Below the pieces are notes generated by a model. The model did no database searches, was not told the origin of the DNA, and saw only the letters and a list, made by a program, of their open reading frames with translations. From positions 62,001-126,000 of the forward strand of contig NZ_WWDL01000012.1 of NCBI RefSeq assembly GCF_009848505.1: a stretch of 64,000 bases of DNA, in the 5' to 3' direction. Position numbers and translations under genes: made by a program. Shown in pieces: positions 20,390 through 29,393 of the stretch (within the stretch, counting starts at the first letter, position 1; each line of letters opens with the position of its first letter). Origin of the DNA: Muricoccus harenae (GTDB taxonomy: Bacteria > Pseudomonadota > Alphaproteobacteria > Acetobacterales > Acetobacteraceae).

Positions 20390-21164
20390 GGCCGCCCCGG
20401 GTCAGTAGGGAGTCCAACAATTCATGCCGCAATTCGAGGAACCGGGCCGTCTCGCGCACCTCCACGGCGTCGCGCGGCCGGGGCAGCCCGGTCTCGACGA
20501 CGCGTGCGATGGTGGAGGGCCGCTTGGTCAGCAGCGCGACGCGATCGGAGAGGGCGACCGCCTCTTCCACGTCATGCGTCACAAGCACGACGGTCAGCGC
20601 GCGCTTTTCCCACAGTTCCAGGATCAGCCGGTGCAGGTCGAGCCGCGTCAGCGCGTCTACGGCGCTGAAGGGCTCGTCCATCAGCAGGATCTTCGGCTCG
20701 GCCGCCAGCGCACGGGCGAGGGCCACGCGCTGCTGCATGCCACCGGAAAGCTGCCAGGGAAAATGATCCCCGAAGCCTGTCAGCCCCACCGATTCGAGCT
20801 GCGCATCCGCCGCCGCGCGCGACTTCGCCCGCGACATGCCGGGCCGGTGCTCCACCGCGAAGGCCACGTTGTCCCGCACGCTGCGCCAGGGCAGCAGGGA
20901 GCGCCCGTATTGCTGGAAGACATACACTGCCTCGGGCGGCGGACCACTGACCGCGCGCCCGGCCACGCGAACCGTGCCGGCGCTGGGCTCCATCAGCCCT
21001 GCGGCGATCTGCAACAGGGTGGACTTGCCGCAGCCGGACGGGCCGAGGATCGACAGGAACTCCCCCTCCCGCACCGAAAGCGACAGCTTGTCCATTGCCA
21101 GTGTCGCCGGGCCGCCGCGAGCGGGAAAGGATTTCTCCACCGCCTCCAGTTCCAGGATCGCCAT
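20379..21164 (-). CDS. ABC transporter ATP-binding protein, SsuB/TauB type
   Basis: 261 residues. All ATPase motifs are intact: Walker A GPSGCGKST, Q-loop VFQQYGRSLLPW, signature LSGGMQQR, Walker B ILLMDEPFSAVDALTR and the H-loop VTHDVEEAV. The DPFSAVD-like LTR and ELWEKRALTVVLVTHDV segments are typical of the nitrate/sulfonate/taurine family. It energises import by the paired permeases. It starts 58 bases after the glutamine-synthetase-like gene. Confidence 0.94.
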   Translation of the reverse strand: MAILELEAVEKSFPARGGPATLAMDKLSLSVREGEFLSILGPSGCGKSTLLQIAAGLMEPSAGTVRVAGRAVSGPPPEAVYVFQQYGRSLLPWRSVRDNVAFAVEHRPGMSRAKSRAAADAQLESVGLTGFGDHFPWQLSGGMQQRVALARALAAEPKILLMDEPFSAVDALTRLDLHRLILELWEKRALTVVLVTHDVEEAVALSDRVALLTKRPSTIARVVETGLPRPRDAVEVRETARFLELRHELLDSLLTRGGHAG

Positions 21165-21222
21165 GTCCCCGCCCCCTGCATCCGCTTCCGGGAACGCGGC
21201 TCACGCCTCCGGCGACCGCGCC

Positions 21223-22656
21223 CTAGAAGAGCTCGAAATACTCCCGCTGCTCCCATTCCGAGACCTCCGCCTCGAAGCGGGCGATCTCGGCACGCTTGAT
21301 GCGCAGGAACCAGTCTATGAAGCCCCGGCCGAAAGCCTCGCCTGCCGTTTCGCTCCTGTCCAGCGCGTCCAGCGCCTCGGCCAGGCTGCGCGGCAGCGGC
21401 GGCGCCTCGGTTTCATAGGGTGTGTCGGCCGGCGGGCCCGGATCGCGGGCCTGCGCGATGCCGTCCAGTCCGAACTGAAGCTGTGAGGCCATGTAGAGAT
21501 ACGGATTGGCCGCCGGCTCGCCGACGCGATTCTCCAGCCGCGTCGCGCGATCCCCCGGCCGCCCGAGGGCGCGCACCATGACGCCGCGGTTGTCGATTCC
21601 CCACACCGCCCGGTCCGGCGCCAGCGACAGTGGCCGGTAGCGGCGGTAGCCGTTGATGGTCGGTGTGGAAAAGGCGGCGGCGGCCCGCGCGTGGTACAGC
21701 AATCCGCCCAGATAGTGCCGCGCCGTCTCCGACAACAGCGCCCCGCCCTCGCCGACGAAGGCATTGCGCCCGTTGCCAGCATGGGTGAGCGACTGGTGCA
21801 GGTGCCAGCCGGAGGACATGACGTTCGGGATGCGTGGCCGGCACATGAAGGTTGCGTGGTAGCCATGCCGCCGCGCCACCTGCTTCACCGCCGAGCGGAA
21901 CAGGATCGCGGTATCGGCCGAGGCCATGGCGTCCTGCGCATCGAAGGTAAACTCCACCTGGCTCGGCCCGTATTCCACCTCCATGGAGCGCAGCGGCAGG
22001 TCGAGCGATTCCACCGCGTTGCGCAGGATCTCCAGCACCGGGTCGATCGCGTCGTAGCGGCTTTCAGTGAGATAGTTGTAGCCCTGGCTCAGCAATGCGA
22101 CCTCGGGCGGCGTGCCCGGCTGTCCCGCATCCTCCGGCGCCATCTTCGGATCGAGCAGCCGGAACAGGTGGAACTCGAGTTCGATGCCGGTGGTGAAGCC
22201 GAAGCCCATCCCCGCCGCCCGCTCCAGCGCGCGCCGCAGCTGGTAGCGTGGCGAGAGCGGCACGGGCCGCCCATCCAGGAAATAGGCGTCGCAGAGCAGC
22301 CAGCCCGTATGCGGCGCCCAGGGCAGCACGCGGAAGCTGGCGGGATCCGGCAGGATCAGGAAATCCGCCGCCCCCTGCATTTCCTTCATCCCCATCCCCG
22401 CGCCGGCGGTGAAGACCGGCCAGGCGGTGCGATGCGCGCTGTCCTTCAGCAGCATCGTGGTGGTCAGGGCAATGCCGTCACGCAGCGCGCGGGCCGCATC
22501 GGCCGCCACCACCGTCTTGCCGCGCAGGATGCCATGCTGGTCGGGCCAGGAAAGGCGCAGCACGCCGATCCCCTCCCCCTCGATCCGCCGGATCACCTCC
22601 TGCGCCTGCATGCGGGCCATGTCGTCGCGCAATCCGTGCCGGTCCACGAAGCTCAT
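21223..22656 (-). CDS. glutamine synthetase family protein (probable gamma-glutamyl ligase)
   Basis: 477 residues, glutamine synthetase fold. Catalytic motifs are intact: GIELEFHLF (Glu159/Glu161), EVEYGPSQVEFTF (about 226-238), SGWHLHQS (His285/His287), NGYRRYRPLSLAP, and RLENRVGEPAANPY. The C-terminus EVSEWEQREYFELF resembles PuuA/FluG-type members rather than housekeeping GlnA, and the NLY adenylylation motif is missing. Such proteins ligate glutamate to amines. Start is ATG 22654-22656, 25 bases after the Rieske gene stop. Its pairing with a Rieske oxygenase recalls aniline gamma-glutamylation systems, but the substrate is unknown. Confidence 0.88.
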   Translation of the reverse strand: MSFVDRHGLRDDMARMQAQEVIRRIEGEGIGVLRLSWPDQHGILRGKTVVAADAARALRDGIALTTTMLLKDSAHRTAWPVFTAGAGMGMKEMQGAADFLILPDPASFRVLPWAPHTGWLLCDAYFLDGRPVPLSPRYQLRRALERAAGMGFGFTTGIELEFHLFRLLDPKMAPEDAGQPGTPPEVALLSQGYNYLTESRYDAIDPVLEILRNAVESLDLPLRSMEVEYGPSQVEFTFDAQDAMASADTAILFRSAVKQVARRHGYHATFMCRPRIPNVMSSGWHLHQSLTHAGNGRNAFVGEGGALLSETARHYLGGLLYHARAAAAFSTPTINGYRRYRPLSLAPDRAVWGIDNRGVMVRALGRPGDRATRLENRVGEPAANPYLYMASQLQFGLDGIAQARDPGPPADTPYETEAPPLPRSLAEALDALDRSETAGEAFGRGFIDWFLRIKRAEIARFEAEVSEWEQREYFELF

Positions 22657-22681
22657 CGGGCCGATGCCCCCGCCGCCGCGC

Positions 22682-24013
22682 TCACTCCGCGGCCAGTGCC
22701 AGGGCGGGTGGCGACCAGGGCGCGGCGGCCCGGCGGCGGGCCACGGCGGCGCGCCAATGCGCCTCCCAGCCTTCGGTCGGCGCCATGCCGTCAATCGTCG
22801 CGGGGCCCGTCATACCCGCCGCCTCAGATGGGCCGACAGCCAGCATCGGCGCCTTCCCTTCCTCCACCGCCGCCATGGCGCGCATCAGCAACCGGCGGTT
22901 GGCGGCAATCGCCTTGTCGGTGGAGGCAAGATGCTCCCGCGTGCGGTCCTGGATCGCGCCCTGGCTCTCCACCGCCCACTGGTCATGCGTGTTGATGTCG
23001 TGGCCCATGCCCGTATAGGTCTGGCTCGCCTGCTCCTGCGGGTCGTAGCCGTATTCGTTGCGGCTGTTCCGGCGCGGCAGGTAGTCCGGCAGCGCGTAGG
23101 TCTCGAGCCTCTGCGCGCGCATCGTCGCATGGTCCACCGGCGCGCCGAAGCTGGTGAAGATCGCGATCCAGTAGCAGCGGGTGTCATCCACCGGCATGTG
23201 CCATTGGGTGATGGTCATCTCCGCGCTCATCGGGATGACGAAGGCCTGCGGAAAATACAGGTTGGTCACGCGCACATGCGTGGTCTGGTCGCTGATGCGG
23301 CGCAGCGCCGTCAGGCGCAGCCCGTAATCCGTGTTCTCCACCTCGATCTGCGGACGCGGGAACTCGCGGAGCACATAGGTCATCGGCAGGTCGGAGCCGT
23401 CCGAGGCGCCGCGGAACTGCTTGCCGTAGGCTTCCTTCTCGTCGCCATCCTCGAAGAAGCGGTGCAGGAAGGAGGCATGCGCGGGATCGATCCCGACCTC
23501 CAGCGCCTGCAGCCAATTGCACTCGATCAGCCCCTTGAAGGCGAAGGTGTGCGTGCCGGGCGCGACGAAGCAATCGAAGGCCGGCAGCGCCGGCGCCTCC
23601 CCCTCGCCCAGATAGGCGAAGACAATGCCGGAGCGCACCTGCACCGGGTAGGAACGCGTGCGGATGCGCTGGCAGAGCGTGCTGCCCTCCGGCTCCGCCG
23701 GGGTCTCCAGGCAGCGCCCGTCGGCGGCGAAAAGCCAGCCATGGAAAGGGCAGCGCAGCCCCCCATCCTCCAAACGCCCATAGGCGAGGTCGACGCCGCG
23801 ATGCGGGCAGTCGCGGTCGATCAGCCCTATCGTTCCCGCCTCGTCTCGGAACAGCGCGAAATTCTGCCCCAGCGCCTTCACCGGCCGGACGGGCCGCGGA
23901 CCTTCCAGCTCATCCAGCAGCGCGACGGGTTGCCAGTAGCGGCGCAACAGCGCGCCTCCTGGCGTGCCAGGGCCAACCTGCGTCAGCCGGCGGTTCTGCT
24001 CCGCGCTCATCAT
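22682..24013 (-). CDS. Rieske non-haem iron oxygenase, alpha subunit (phthalate-dioxygenase-like)
   Basis: 443 residues. The N-terminal Rieske domain has CPHR (Cys69/His71) and CPFHGW (Cys88/His91). The catalytic domain has the bridging/iron motif NWLQALEVGIDPAHASFLHR, giving Asn166, Glu172, Asp176, His179 and His184. Both metal sites therefore look functional. The family inserts oxygen into aromatics or demethylates O- and N-methyl groups, using electrons from a separate reductase. No reductase or ferredoxin gene is in the operon. First gene of the operon; ATGATG start, with a GGAGGG ribosome site upstream of the first ATG. Confidence 0.93.
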   Translation of the reverse strand: MMSAEQNRRLTQVGPGTPGGALLRRYWQPVALLDELEGPRPVRPVKALGQNFALFRDEAGTIGLIDRDCPHRGVDLAYGRLEDGGLRCPFHGWLFAADGRCLETPAEPEGSTLCQRIRTRSYPVQVRSGIVFAYLGEGEAPALPAFDCFVAPGTHTFAFKGLIECNWLQALEVGIDPAHASFLHRFFEDGDEKEAYGKQFRGASDGSDLPMTYVLREFPRPQIEVENTDYGLRLTALRRISDQTTHVRVTNLYFPQAFVIPMSAEMTITQWHMPVDDTRCYWIAIFTSFGAPVDHATMRAQRLETYALPDYLPRRNSRNEYGYDPQEQASQTYTGMGHDINTHDQWAVESQGAIQDRTREHLASTDKAIAANRRLLMRAMAAVEEGKAPMLAVGPSEAAGMTGPATIDGMAPTEGWEAHWRAAVARRRAAAPWSPPALALAAE

Positions 24014-24033
24014 GGCAGCAGGCCCTCCAAAAT

Positions 24034-24048
24034 GTTCGGTGACCGAAC
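24034..24048. promoter_or_regulatory. palindromic operator for the IclR regulator
   Basis: Perfect inverted repeat GTTCGGT-G-ACCGAAC, 21 bases before the Rieske gene start and immediately downstream of the predicted transcription start. The flanks extend the symmetry imperfectly (AATGTTC / GAACGTT). The size, symmetry and divergent IclR gene match a typical IclR-family site; this position would suit repression. Confidence 0.7.
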
Positions 24049-24057
24049 GTTAGTGCG

Positions 24058-24087
24058 ATTGTAGGACATGCTCTTCGCTTGGCGCAA
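24058..24087 (-). promoter_or_regulatory. sigma70-type promoter of the Rieske operon
   Basis: On the minus strand, -35 TTGCGC (24082-24087) and -10 TACAAT (24058-24063) are separated by 18 bases. The -10 matches consensus at five of six positions, unusual in this GC-rich window. The expected start, near 24050, falls right at the palindromic operator. Confidence 0.6.
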
Positions 24088-24118
24088 CGCAGCCCCGCGA
24101 TAGAAGAAGGGATGGACG

Positions 24119-24919
24119 ATGCCCAGACTGGGTGCCGAAGCGACCGAGCGGCGTGCACGCGCGGACCATGGCCCCGAGCATTCAGAGGCCCTGGCGCGTG
24201 GGCTCGCGATCCTCGCCTCCTTCGGTCCTGACTGTCGCCAGATGACCCTGGCCGAAACGGCCCGGATGGTGGACCTGCCCCGCGCCACCGCGCGCCGCGC
24301 CCTGCACACGCTCCTGAATCTCGGCTTCCTCGAAAGCGACGGTCGCCTTTTCCGCCTCACGCCGCGCGTGCTGCGCCTGGCCTCCGGCTATCTCGGCTCC
24401 AACGGCGTCTCGTCGCTGCTGCAGCCGCGCTGCGAGCGGATCGCCGCCGCCACAATGGCCGCCTGTTCCGCTGCCATGCTCGATGGAGGAGAAATCGTCT
24501 TCGTCGCCTACGGCCAGCCGTCGCGGCTGGTGTCCTTCAACAGCATGGTCGGCACCCGGATGCCCGCCCATTGCACCGCCCTCGGGCGCGTGCTGCTCGC
24601 AGCACTTCCCGATGCGGATCTGGACCCCTGGCTTGGCAGCCTGCGCCCAGAGCCGCTTACGCCACGCACCGAGACCGATCCCGCGCGGCTTCGCGCCGCA
24701 ATCCTTGCGGCTCGCGATTCGGGGTATGCGCTGGTGGAGGAGGAGATGGAGCCAGGCTTCCGCTCCCTCGCCGTGCCGCTGCAGCGCTATGATGGGAAGG
24801 TCGTCGCCGGCCTCAACATCGGCGCACCGCTTGCCCTGCACCCCGATGGCGACATGGCGGCGCGGATGCTGCCGCTGCTACGCGAGGAGGCTGCGGAACT
24901 GGCGGCGCAGCTCGTCTGA
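24119..24919 (+). CDS. IclR family transcriptional regulator
   Basis: 266 residues. The winged helix-turn-helix (about 20-85) contains EALARGLAILASF, MTLAETARMVDLPRATARRAL and LLNLGFLESDGRLF. The effector-binding domain (about 95-265) has the family PAHCTALGRVLLA and DSGYALVEEEMEPGFRSLAVPL segments, closest in flavour to the PcaR/PobR aromatic-catabolism branch. It is divergent from the Rieske operon over about 105 bases that contain a perfect operator and a good promoter. It therefore most likely controls that operon, with the substrate or an intermediate as effector. Confidence 0.93.
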   Translation: MPRLGAEATERRARADHGPEHSEALARGLAILASFGPDCRQMTLAETARMVDLPRATARRALHTLLNLGFLESDGRLFRLTPRVLRLASGYLGSNGVSSLLQPRCERIAAATMAACSAAMLDGGEIVFVAYGQPSRLVSFNSMVGTRMPAHCTALGRVLLAALPDADLDPWLGSLRPEPLTPRTETDPARLRAAILAARDSGYALVEEEMEPGFRSLAVPLQRYDGKVVAGLNIGAPLALHPDGDMAARMLPLLREEAAELAAQLV

Positions 24920-24998
24920 ACCGCAATCGCTCCACACCGCCCAACTTGCCGCCACCTGAACCGTTCTTTACGCCACAAGTCATGGTTGTGGAGGATCT

Positions 24999-26882
24999 GT
25001 GCAGCGGCATGCGCCAATGCGGGACGGCCCTCCCCAGACGTCCGGCGGCAGGCCGGAGGATCTGCGGACCGCCCTCGCCGAGGCGCGGGCGGAAGCCGCC
25101 TCGCTACAGAACCGGCTGAAGGCAGCCGAGCGGCAAAGTGCGGTCAGCCGCGCCCTCGCCTCCGCCCGCTTCGCCGCGGCGGAAGAGGACGACCCGTTGC
25201 TGGGGGCGGCGCTGCAGGACCTCTGGTTCCTCACCGTCGAACTGGAGGAGGCGAATGCCGCGCTCGGCCGCGAAGTGGCGGAGCGGCGCGCCGAACTGGC
25301 CGCAATCGACGCCGCCCTGCGTGAAAGCGAGGAGCGCGTGCGGCTCGCCCATCGCTATGCCGGGGCGGGCGCCTGGGACTGGGACCTCACCACCAACGGC
25401 GTCACATGGTCGGAGGAATACCGCGACCTGCTCGGCCTTGGCCGCGAATCCGAAGCCTCCTACGAGGGCTGGCTCGCCGGCGTGCTGCCGGAGGACCGCG
25501 CCGAGACGGAGCGGGTCCTGCGCCAGGGCATCGAGGAAGCCCAGCCTGAACTCGAGTTGGAGTACCGCACCCAGCATCCCACGCGCGGCCTGCTATGGCT
25601 GGCCTGGCGCGGCCGGCTGCAGCGCGCCACCGATGGCACGCCCCTCCGCGTCACCGGACTGTGCATCGACATCACGGCCCGCAAGCGTGCCGAGCTGGCC
25701 CTGCGCGATGCCAATGCCAACCTGCAGCGCGAAGTCGAGCGCGAGGTGGCGGCGCGGGAGGCCGCGCAGGCGCGCCTCACCCAGACGTTGAAGCTGGAGG
25801 CGCTGGGCCAACTCACCGGTGGCGTCGCGCATGACTTCAACAATCTTCTGGCAGTGGTGACCGCGGGCATCTCCCTCATCGCGCGCACGGAGGATCCGGC
25901 GCGGCGGGAGAAGCTGCTTGCCAGCATCGCGCAGGCCGCGCAGCGCGGCGCAGACCTCACCCGCCGCCTGCTCACTTTCGCACGCCGCCAGGCATTGCGG
26001 CCCGAGTCCGTGGCACTTGGCCCATGGCTCGGCGAGATCAATGCGCTGCTGTCCCGCTCGTTGCGCGCGGATATCACCGTACGGATCGATGCGCCGGAGG
26101 ATCTCTGGCCAGTGCTCGCCGATCCGTCCGAGATGGAGCTGGCGCTGACGAATCTCGCCCTGAACGCACAGGACGCCATGCCACGCGGCGGAACACTGCG
26201 CATCACGGCGCGGAACGTCACCCTCGCGCGCACGGAGCATGCCGAAGGCCTCAGCGGCCCCTTCCTCCAGCTCGAGGTGGAGGACACTGGCACGGGGATG
26301 ACACCCGAGGCGCTTTCCCGCGCCTTCGAGCCCTTCTTCACCACCAAGAGCGGCGGGACCGGTCTTGGCCTCGCGCAGGTCTATGGCTTCGCGCGGCAGA
26401 GCGGCGGCCTGGCGCGCGTTGTCAGCCACCCTGGCAGGGGAACCTGCATCACCCTTTTCCTGCCCCGTGCCCATGCTCCGTCCGGCGAGGCCGCCGCGCC
26501 CGCGGCCACCACAGAAGAACGCCCGCTGCGCATCCTGGTCGTGGAGGATGATGAGGCCGTCGCCGCGCTGGTGATCGACATGCTTCGCCACCTCGGCCAT
26601 CTGGCGATACGCGCGACCGATCCGGCCGATGCGCTGGCGAAGCTGGAGGACGGGATCGAAGCCGATCTGGTCTTCACTGACGTGCTGATGCCCGGCGGCA
26701 TGGACGGGCTGGACCTTGCCCAGGCCATCCGGGCGAAGCGTCCGGCGCTGCCGGTGCTGCTCACCAGCGGCTATGGCGGCGCGCCGGCCCGCGTGGCCGA
26801 GGCAGGGCTGCCCCTGCTCCGCAAGCCCTACAACCTCGATGCGCTCCGCCAGGCCCTTACCGCCGCGGCAACCGCCCACTGA
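24999..26882 (+). CDS. hybrid sensor histidine kinase (PAS, HisKA, HATPase, receiver)
   Basis: 627 residues with no membrane segment, so a cytoplasmic sensor. Order: an N-terminal coiled coil (about 15-105), a PAS/PAC domain (about 110-228, starting RESEERVRLAHRYAGAGAWDW and ending GLCIDITARKRAE), a HisKA dimer helix with phospho-acceptor His278 in GGVAHDFNNLL, an HATPase with NLALNAQDAMPRGG, DTGTGMT and GTGLGLAQVYGF, and a C-terminal receiver (about 507-622) with Asp561 in VFTDVLMPGGMDG. No partner regulator is adjacent. The start is GTG, 3 bases after GGAGGA, an unusually short spacing; Met at 25017 is an alternative. Confidence 0.9.
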   Translation: MQRHAPMRDGPPQTSGGRPEDLRTALAEARAEAASLQNRLKAAERQSAVSRALASARFAAAEEDDPLLGAALQDLWFLTVELEEANAALGREVAERRAELAAIDAALRESEERVRLAHRYAGAGAWDWDLTTNGVTWSEEYRDLLGLGRESEASYEGWLAGVLPEDRAETERVLRQGIEEAQPELELEYRTQHPTRGLLWLAWRGRLQRATDGTPLRVTGLCIDITARKRAELALRDANANLQREVEREVAAREAAQARLTQTLKLEALGQLTGGVAHDFNNLLAVVTAGISLIARTEDPARREKLLASIAQAAQRGADLTRRLLTFARRQALRPESVALGPWLGEINALLSRSLRADITVRIDAPEDLWPVLADPSEMELALTNLALNAQDAMPRGGTLRITARNVTLARTEHAEGLSGPFLQLEVEDTGTGMTPEALSRAFEPFFTTKSGGTGLGLAQVYGFARQSGGLARVVSHPGRGTCITLFLPRAHAPSGEAAAPAATTEERPLRILVVEDDEAVAALVIDMLRHLGHLAIRATDPADALAKLEDGIEADLVFTDVLMPGGMDGLDLAQAIRAKRPALPVLLTSGYGGAPARVAEAGLPLLRKPYNLDALRQALTAAATAH

Positions 26883-26920
26883 CACCTGGCCGGCTGACAC
26901 CGGACTGTCATTCCGCCGGC

Positions 26921-29308
26921 ATGGCCAAGGGGCCGGAACCCGGTCCATACCGGGCCATGGTCCTCGCTTCCCGGCACGCCCGCTCCCCCTGGCGCTGGCT
27001 GCGCCGCGCGATCCTGCTGCTGGTCGCGATTCCCGTCCTGCTGCTCCTCCTGGCGGCGGGCGCGGTCTGGCTGACTCTGCCGGGCGAACAGGCGGCGCTT
27101 CGCCTGGCCGGCCTCTCCGCCCCTGTCGGCATTGATTTCGACGCGCATGGCATCCCGCGCATTCGCGCGCAGTCCGAGCGCGACGCCGCCATGGCCATGG
27201 GCGTGCTGCATGCGCGGGACCGGCTGTTCCAGATGGAGATGACCCGCCGCGGCGGCGCCGGACGGCTGAGCGAGCGGGCCGGCCCCTCCACCCTGCGGCT
27301 GGACCGCTACGTCCGTACCCTCGGCCTGCGCCAGCGCGCCGAGTCCGACCTCGCCGCCCTGCCGCCGGAGGCGCGGGACCTGCTGGACGCCTATGCTGCC
27401 GGGGTGAATGCCTGGACCCGCGCCCGCGGCCGTTTCGCCGCCCCGGAATTCCTGTTGCTGGGCATTCCGGAGCCATGGAAGCCCTCGGACAGCCTGCTCT
27501 GGGGCAAGATCATGGGCCTCTGGCTCTCCGGCAATTGGCGACTGGAGACCGAGCGCGCGAGGCTGGCGACGATCCTCCCTCCTGAGCGCATGGACCAGCT
27601 CTGGCCCTCGGATGAGAGCGTGGGGCGCCCCGACCTCGCCTTCCTGCCCGAGCCGCGGCGCTTCGCCGACCTGCTGGGTGCGACGCCCCGGTGGGGCGAG
27701 GATGCGCCCCTGCCCGAATCCGCCTCCAATGCCTGGGCGGTGGCGCCCTCGCGCTCCACCACGGGCGGCGCGCTTCTGGCCTCCGACCCGCATCTCGCGC
27801 TGCAGGCGCCGGTGCTGTGGTACCTCGCGCGGATCGAACTGCCGGGCGGCCGCTTCCTGGCGGGCGCTACCGCCCCCGGCGTGCCCATGGTGGTGATCGG
27901 CCGGAACGAGCGCCTCGCCTGGGGCTTCACCACCACCCATTCCGACACGCAGGACGTTTTTGTCGAGCGCCTCGCCGGCCCCGATGCCTATGACACGCCC
28001 GACGGCCCTCGCCCCTTCACGCTGCGGGAGGAACGCATCGCCGTGCGCGGCCAGGACGACGTGGTGCTCCGCGTCCGCGAGACACGTCATGGTCCGGTGA
28101 TCTCAGACCTGGACGACAATCCGCCCGGCGACCGCGTGCTCGCCGTCTCCATGGCCAGCCTCGCCCCGGAGGACAGCCAGGCGGCGGGGCTGATGGCGCT
28201 GAACCGGGCCGGTTCCATCGCTGAGGCGCGGGGGGCAGCGGCGCTGATCGCCTCGCCTGCGCAGAACCTGATGGTAGCCGACGCGGTGGGCGGCATCGCC
28301 ATGTTCCTCACCGGGCGTACCCCGTTGCGCAAGGCGGGCGACGGCACCCTGCCCGTCCCCGGCTGGGACGGCGCCCATGACTGGACCGGCTGGGTGCCCT
28401 TCGATGCCATGCCGCATGTCGTGGCGCCGGCCGGCGGGCTGCTCGCCAATGCCAACAACCGCGTGCAGCCGCCCGGCAGCGACGTCTTCCTCGGCCGCGA
28501 CTGGTTCGGGGACTGGCGCTTCCGCCGCATCGGCGAGCTGCTGCACCAGCGGCCACGCCACGCCCCCGGCGACTTCGCGGCGATGCAGGCCGATTCCGTC
28601 AGCCTCCTGGCGCGGGAGATGCTGCCCCTTCTCCTTGCCCCGCCCCGTCCCACGGGACCGGCGGGGATGGCGCGCGACCTGCTGCTCAGCTGGGATGGCG
28701 CGATGCGTCCGGAACTGCCGCAGCCCCTGGTCTTCAATGCCTGGATGCGGGAGCTGGGCCGGATGGCGCTGGCTGCCGGTGGCGTGCCGGACGGCGCCTG
28801 GAACGCGGGGCCGGAATTCCTCCGCACCCTGGCCACGCCCGGGGGCGCCGGCTGGTGCGGACCGGAGGGCTGCGAGGCCCTCTCCGCCCGCGCCCTGGAG
28901 GCGGCGGTGGCCAGCCTCGCCCCGCGCTTCGGCCCCGATCCGGCGTCCTGGCGCTGGGGCGACGCGCATCGCATCCGGCTGGAGCATCCGCTGCTCCGCT
29001 TCGTCCCCCTGCTCGGCGACCGGCTGCGCATTGAGGCCCCGACGCCGGGCGACGGCGAGACCGTCAACCGCGGAAGCATGGCGCGGGATTTCTCCAATGT
29101 GCACGGGCCAGGGCTGCGCATCGTGATGGACCTCGCCTCGCCCGACGGCGTGGCGGCCGCGATCGCCACCGGGCAGTCCGGCAACCCCTTTTCCCGCCAT
29201 TGGCGCGACATGACGCCTGGCTGGGTGGCGGGTCGGCTCGAGCCCCTGCCGGCCAATGCGCCCGCCGCGGCCCGTTTGCGCCTGGACCCGCAGGACTCCG
29301 CTCCCTAG
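26921..29308 (+). CDS. penicillin acylase family protein
   Basis: 795 residues, Ntn-hydrolase proenzyme. A basic N-terminus and one long hydrophobic segment (about 29-52) would export or anchor it in the periplasm. The alpha-chain region has IPRIRAQSERDAAMAMGVLHARDRLFQMEM. The beta chain should begin at nucleophile Ser269 in the motif ASNAW, released by autocleavage, and SDPHLAL follows. Family members cleave amides such as penicillin G, acyl-homoserine lactones or cyclic imides; the substrate here is unknown. No clear ribosome site precedes ATG 26921. ATG 26957 is an alternative, and a perfect CCCGGT/ACCGGG repeat at 26939-26954 would then be in the leader. Confidence 0.9.
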   Translation: MAKGPEPGPYRAMVLASRHARSPWRWLRRAILLLVAIPVLLLLLAAGAVWLTLPGEQAALRLAGLSAPVGIDFDAHGIPRIRAQSERDAAMAMGVLHARDRLFQMEMTRRGGAGRLSERAGPSTLRLDRYVRTLGLRQRAESDLAALPPEARDLLDAYAAGVNAWTRARGRFAAPEFLLLGIPEPWKPSDSLLWGKIMGLWLSGNWRLETERARLATILPPERMDQLWPSDESVGRPDLAFLPEPRRFADLLGATPRWGEDAPLPESASNAWAVAPSRSTTGGALLASDPHLALQAPVLWYLARIELPGGRFLAGATAPGVPMVVIGRNERLAWGFTTTHSDTQDVFVERLAGPDAYDTPDGPRPFTLREERIAVRGQDDVVLRVRETRHGPVISDLDDNPPGDRVLAVSMASLAPEDSQAAGLMALNRAGSIAEARGAAALIASPAQNLMVADAVGGIAMFLTGRTPLRKAGDGTLPVPGWDGAHDWTGWVPFDAMPHVVAPAGGLLANANNRVQPPGSDVFLGRDWFGDWRFRRIGELLHQRPRHAPGDFAAMQADSVSLLAREMLPLLLAPPRPTGPAGMARDLLLSWDGAMRPELPQPLVFNAWMRELGRMALAAGGVPDGAWNAGPEFLRTLATPGGAGWCGPEGCEALSARALEAAVASLAPRFGPDPASWRWGDAHRIRLEHPLLRFVPLLGDRLRIEAPTPGDGETVNRGSMARDFSNVHGPGLRIVMDLASPDGVAAAIATGQSGNPFSRHWRDMTPGWVAGRLEPLPANAPAAARLRLDPQDSAP
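26939..26954. repeat. short perfect inverted repeat before an alternative acylase start
   Basis: CCCGGT (26939-26944), four-base loop CCAT, ACCGGG (26949-26954), two bases before ATG 26957. It could be a leader hairpin or an operator half-pair if translation begins at 26957; otherwise it is coding sequence. Confidence 0.3.
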
Positions 29309-29393
29309 ATCAAGGCAGCCCTGCCTTCGCAAACCCGGGCGGAACAGTGAAACCCCATGCCCGGGCGCCGCGCTTGCGCGATGGCGCGAGACC

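Noticed and set aside
25593..27476. A minus-strand open frame of 627 codons spanning the kinase and acylase
   Set aside because: Crosses two real genes and their intergenic gap with Arg/Gly-rich sequence; a composition artefact.
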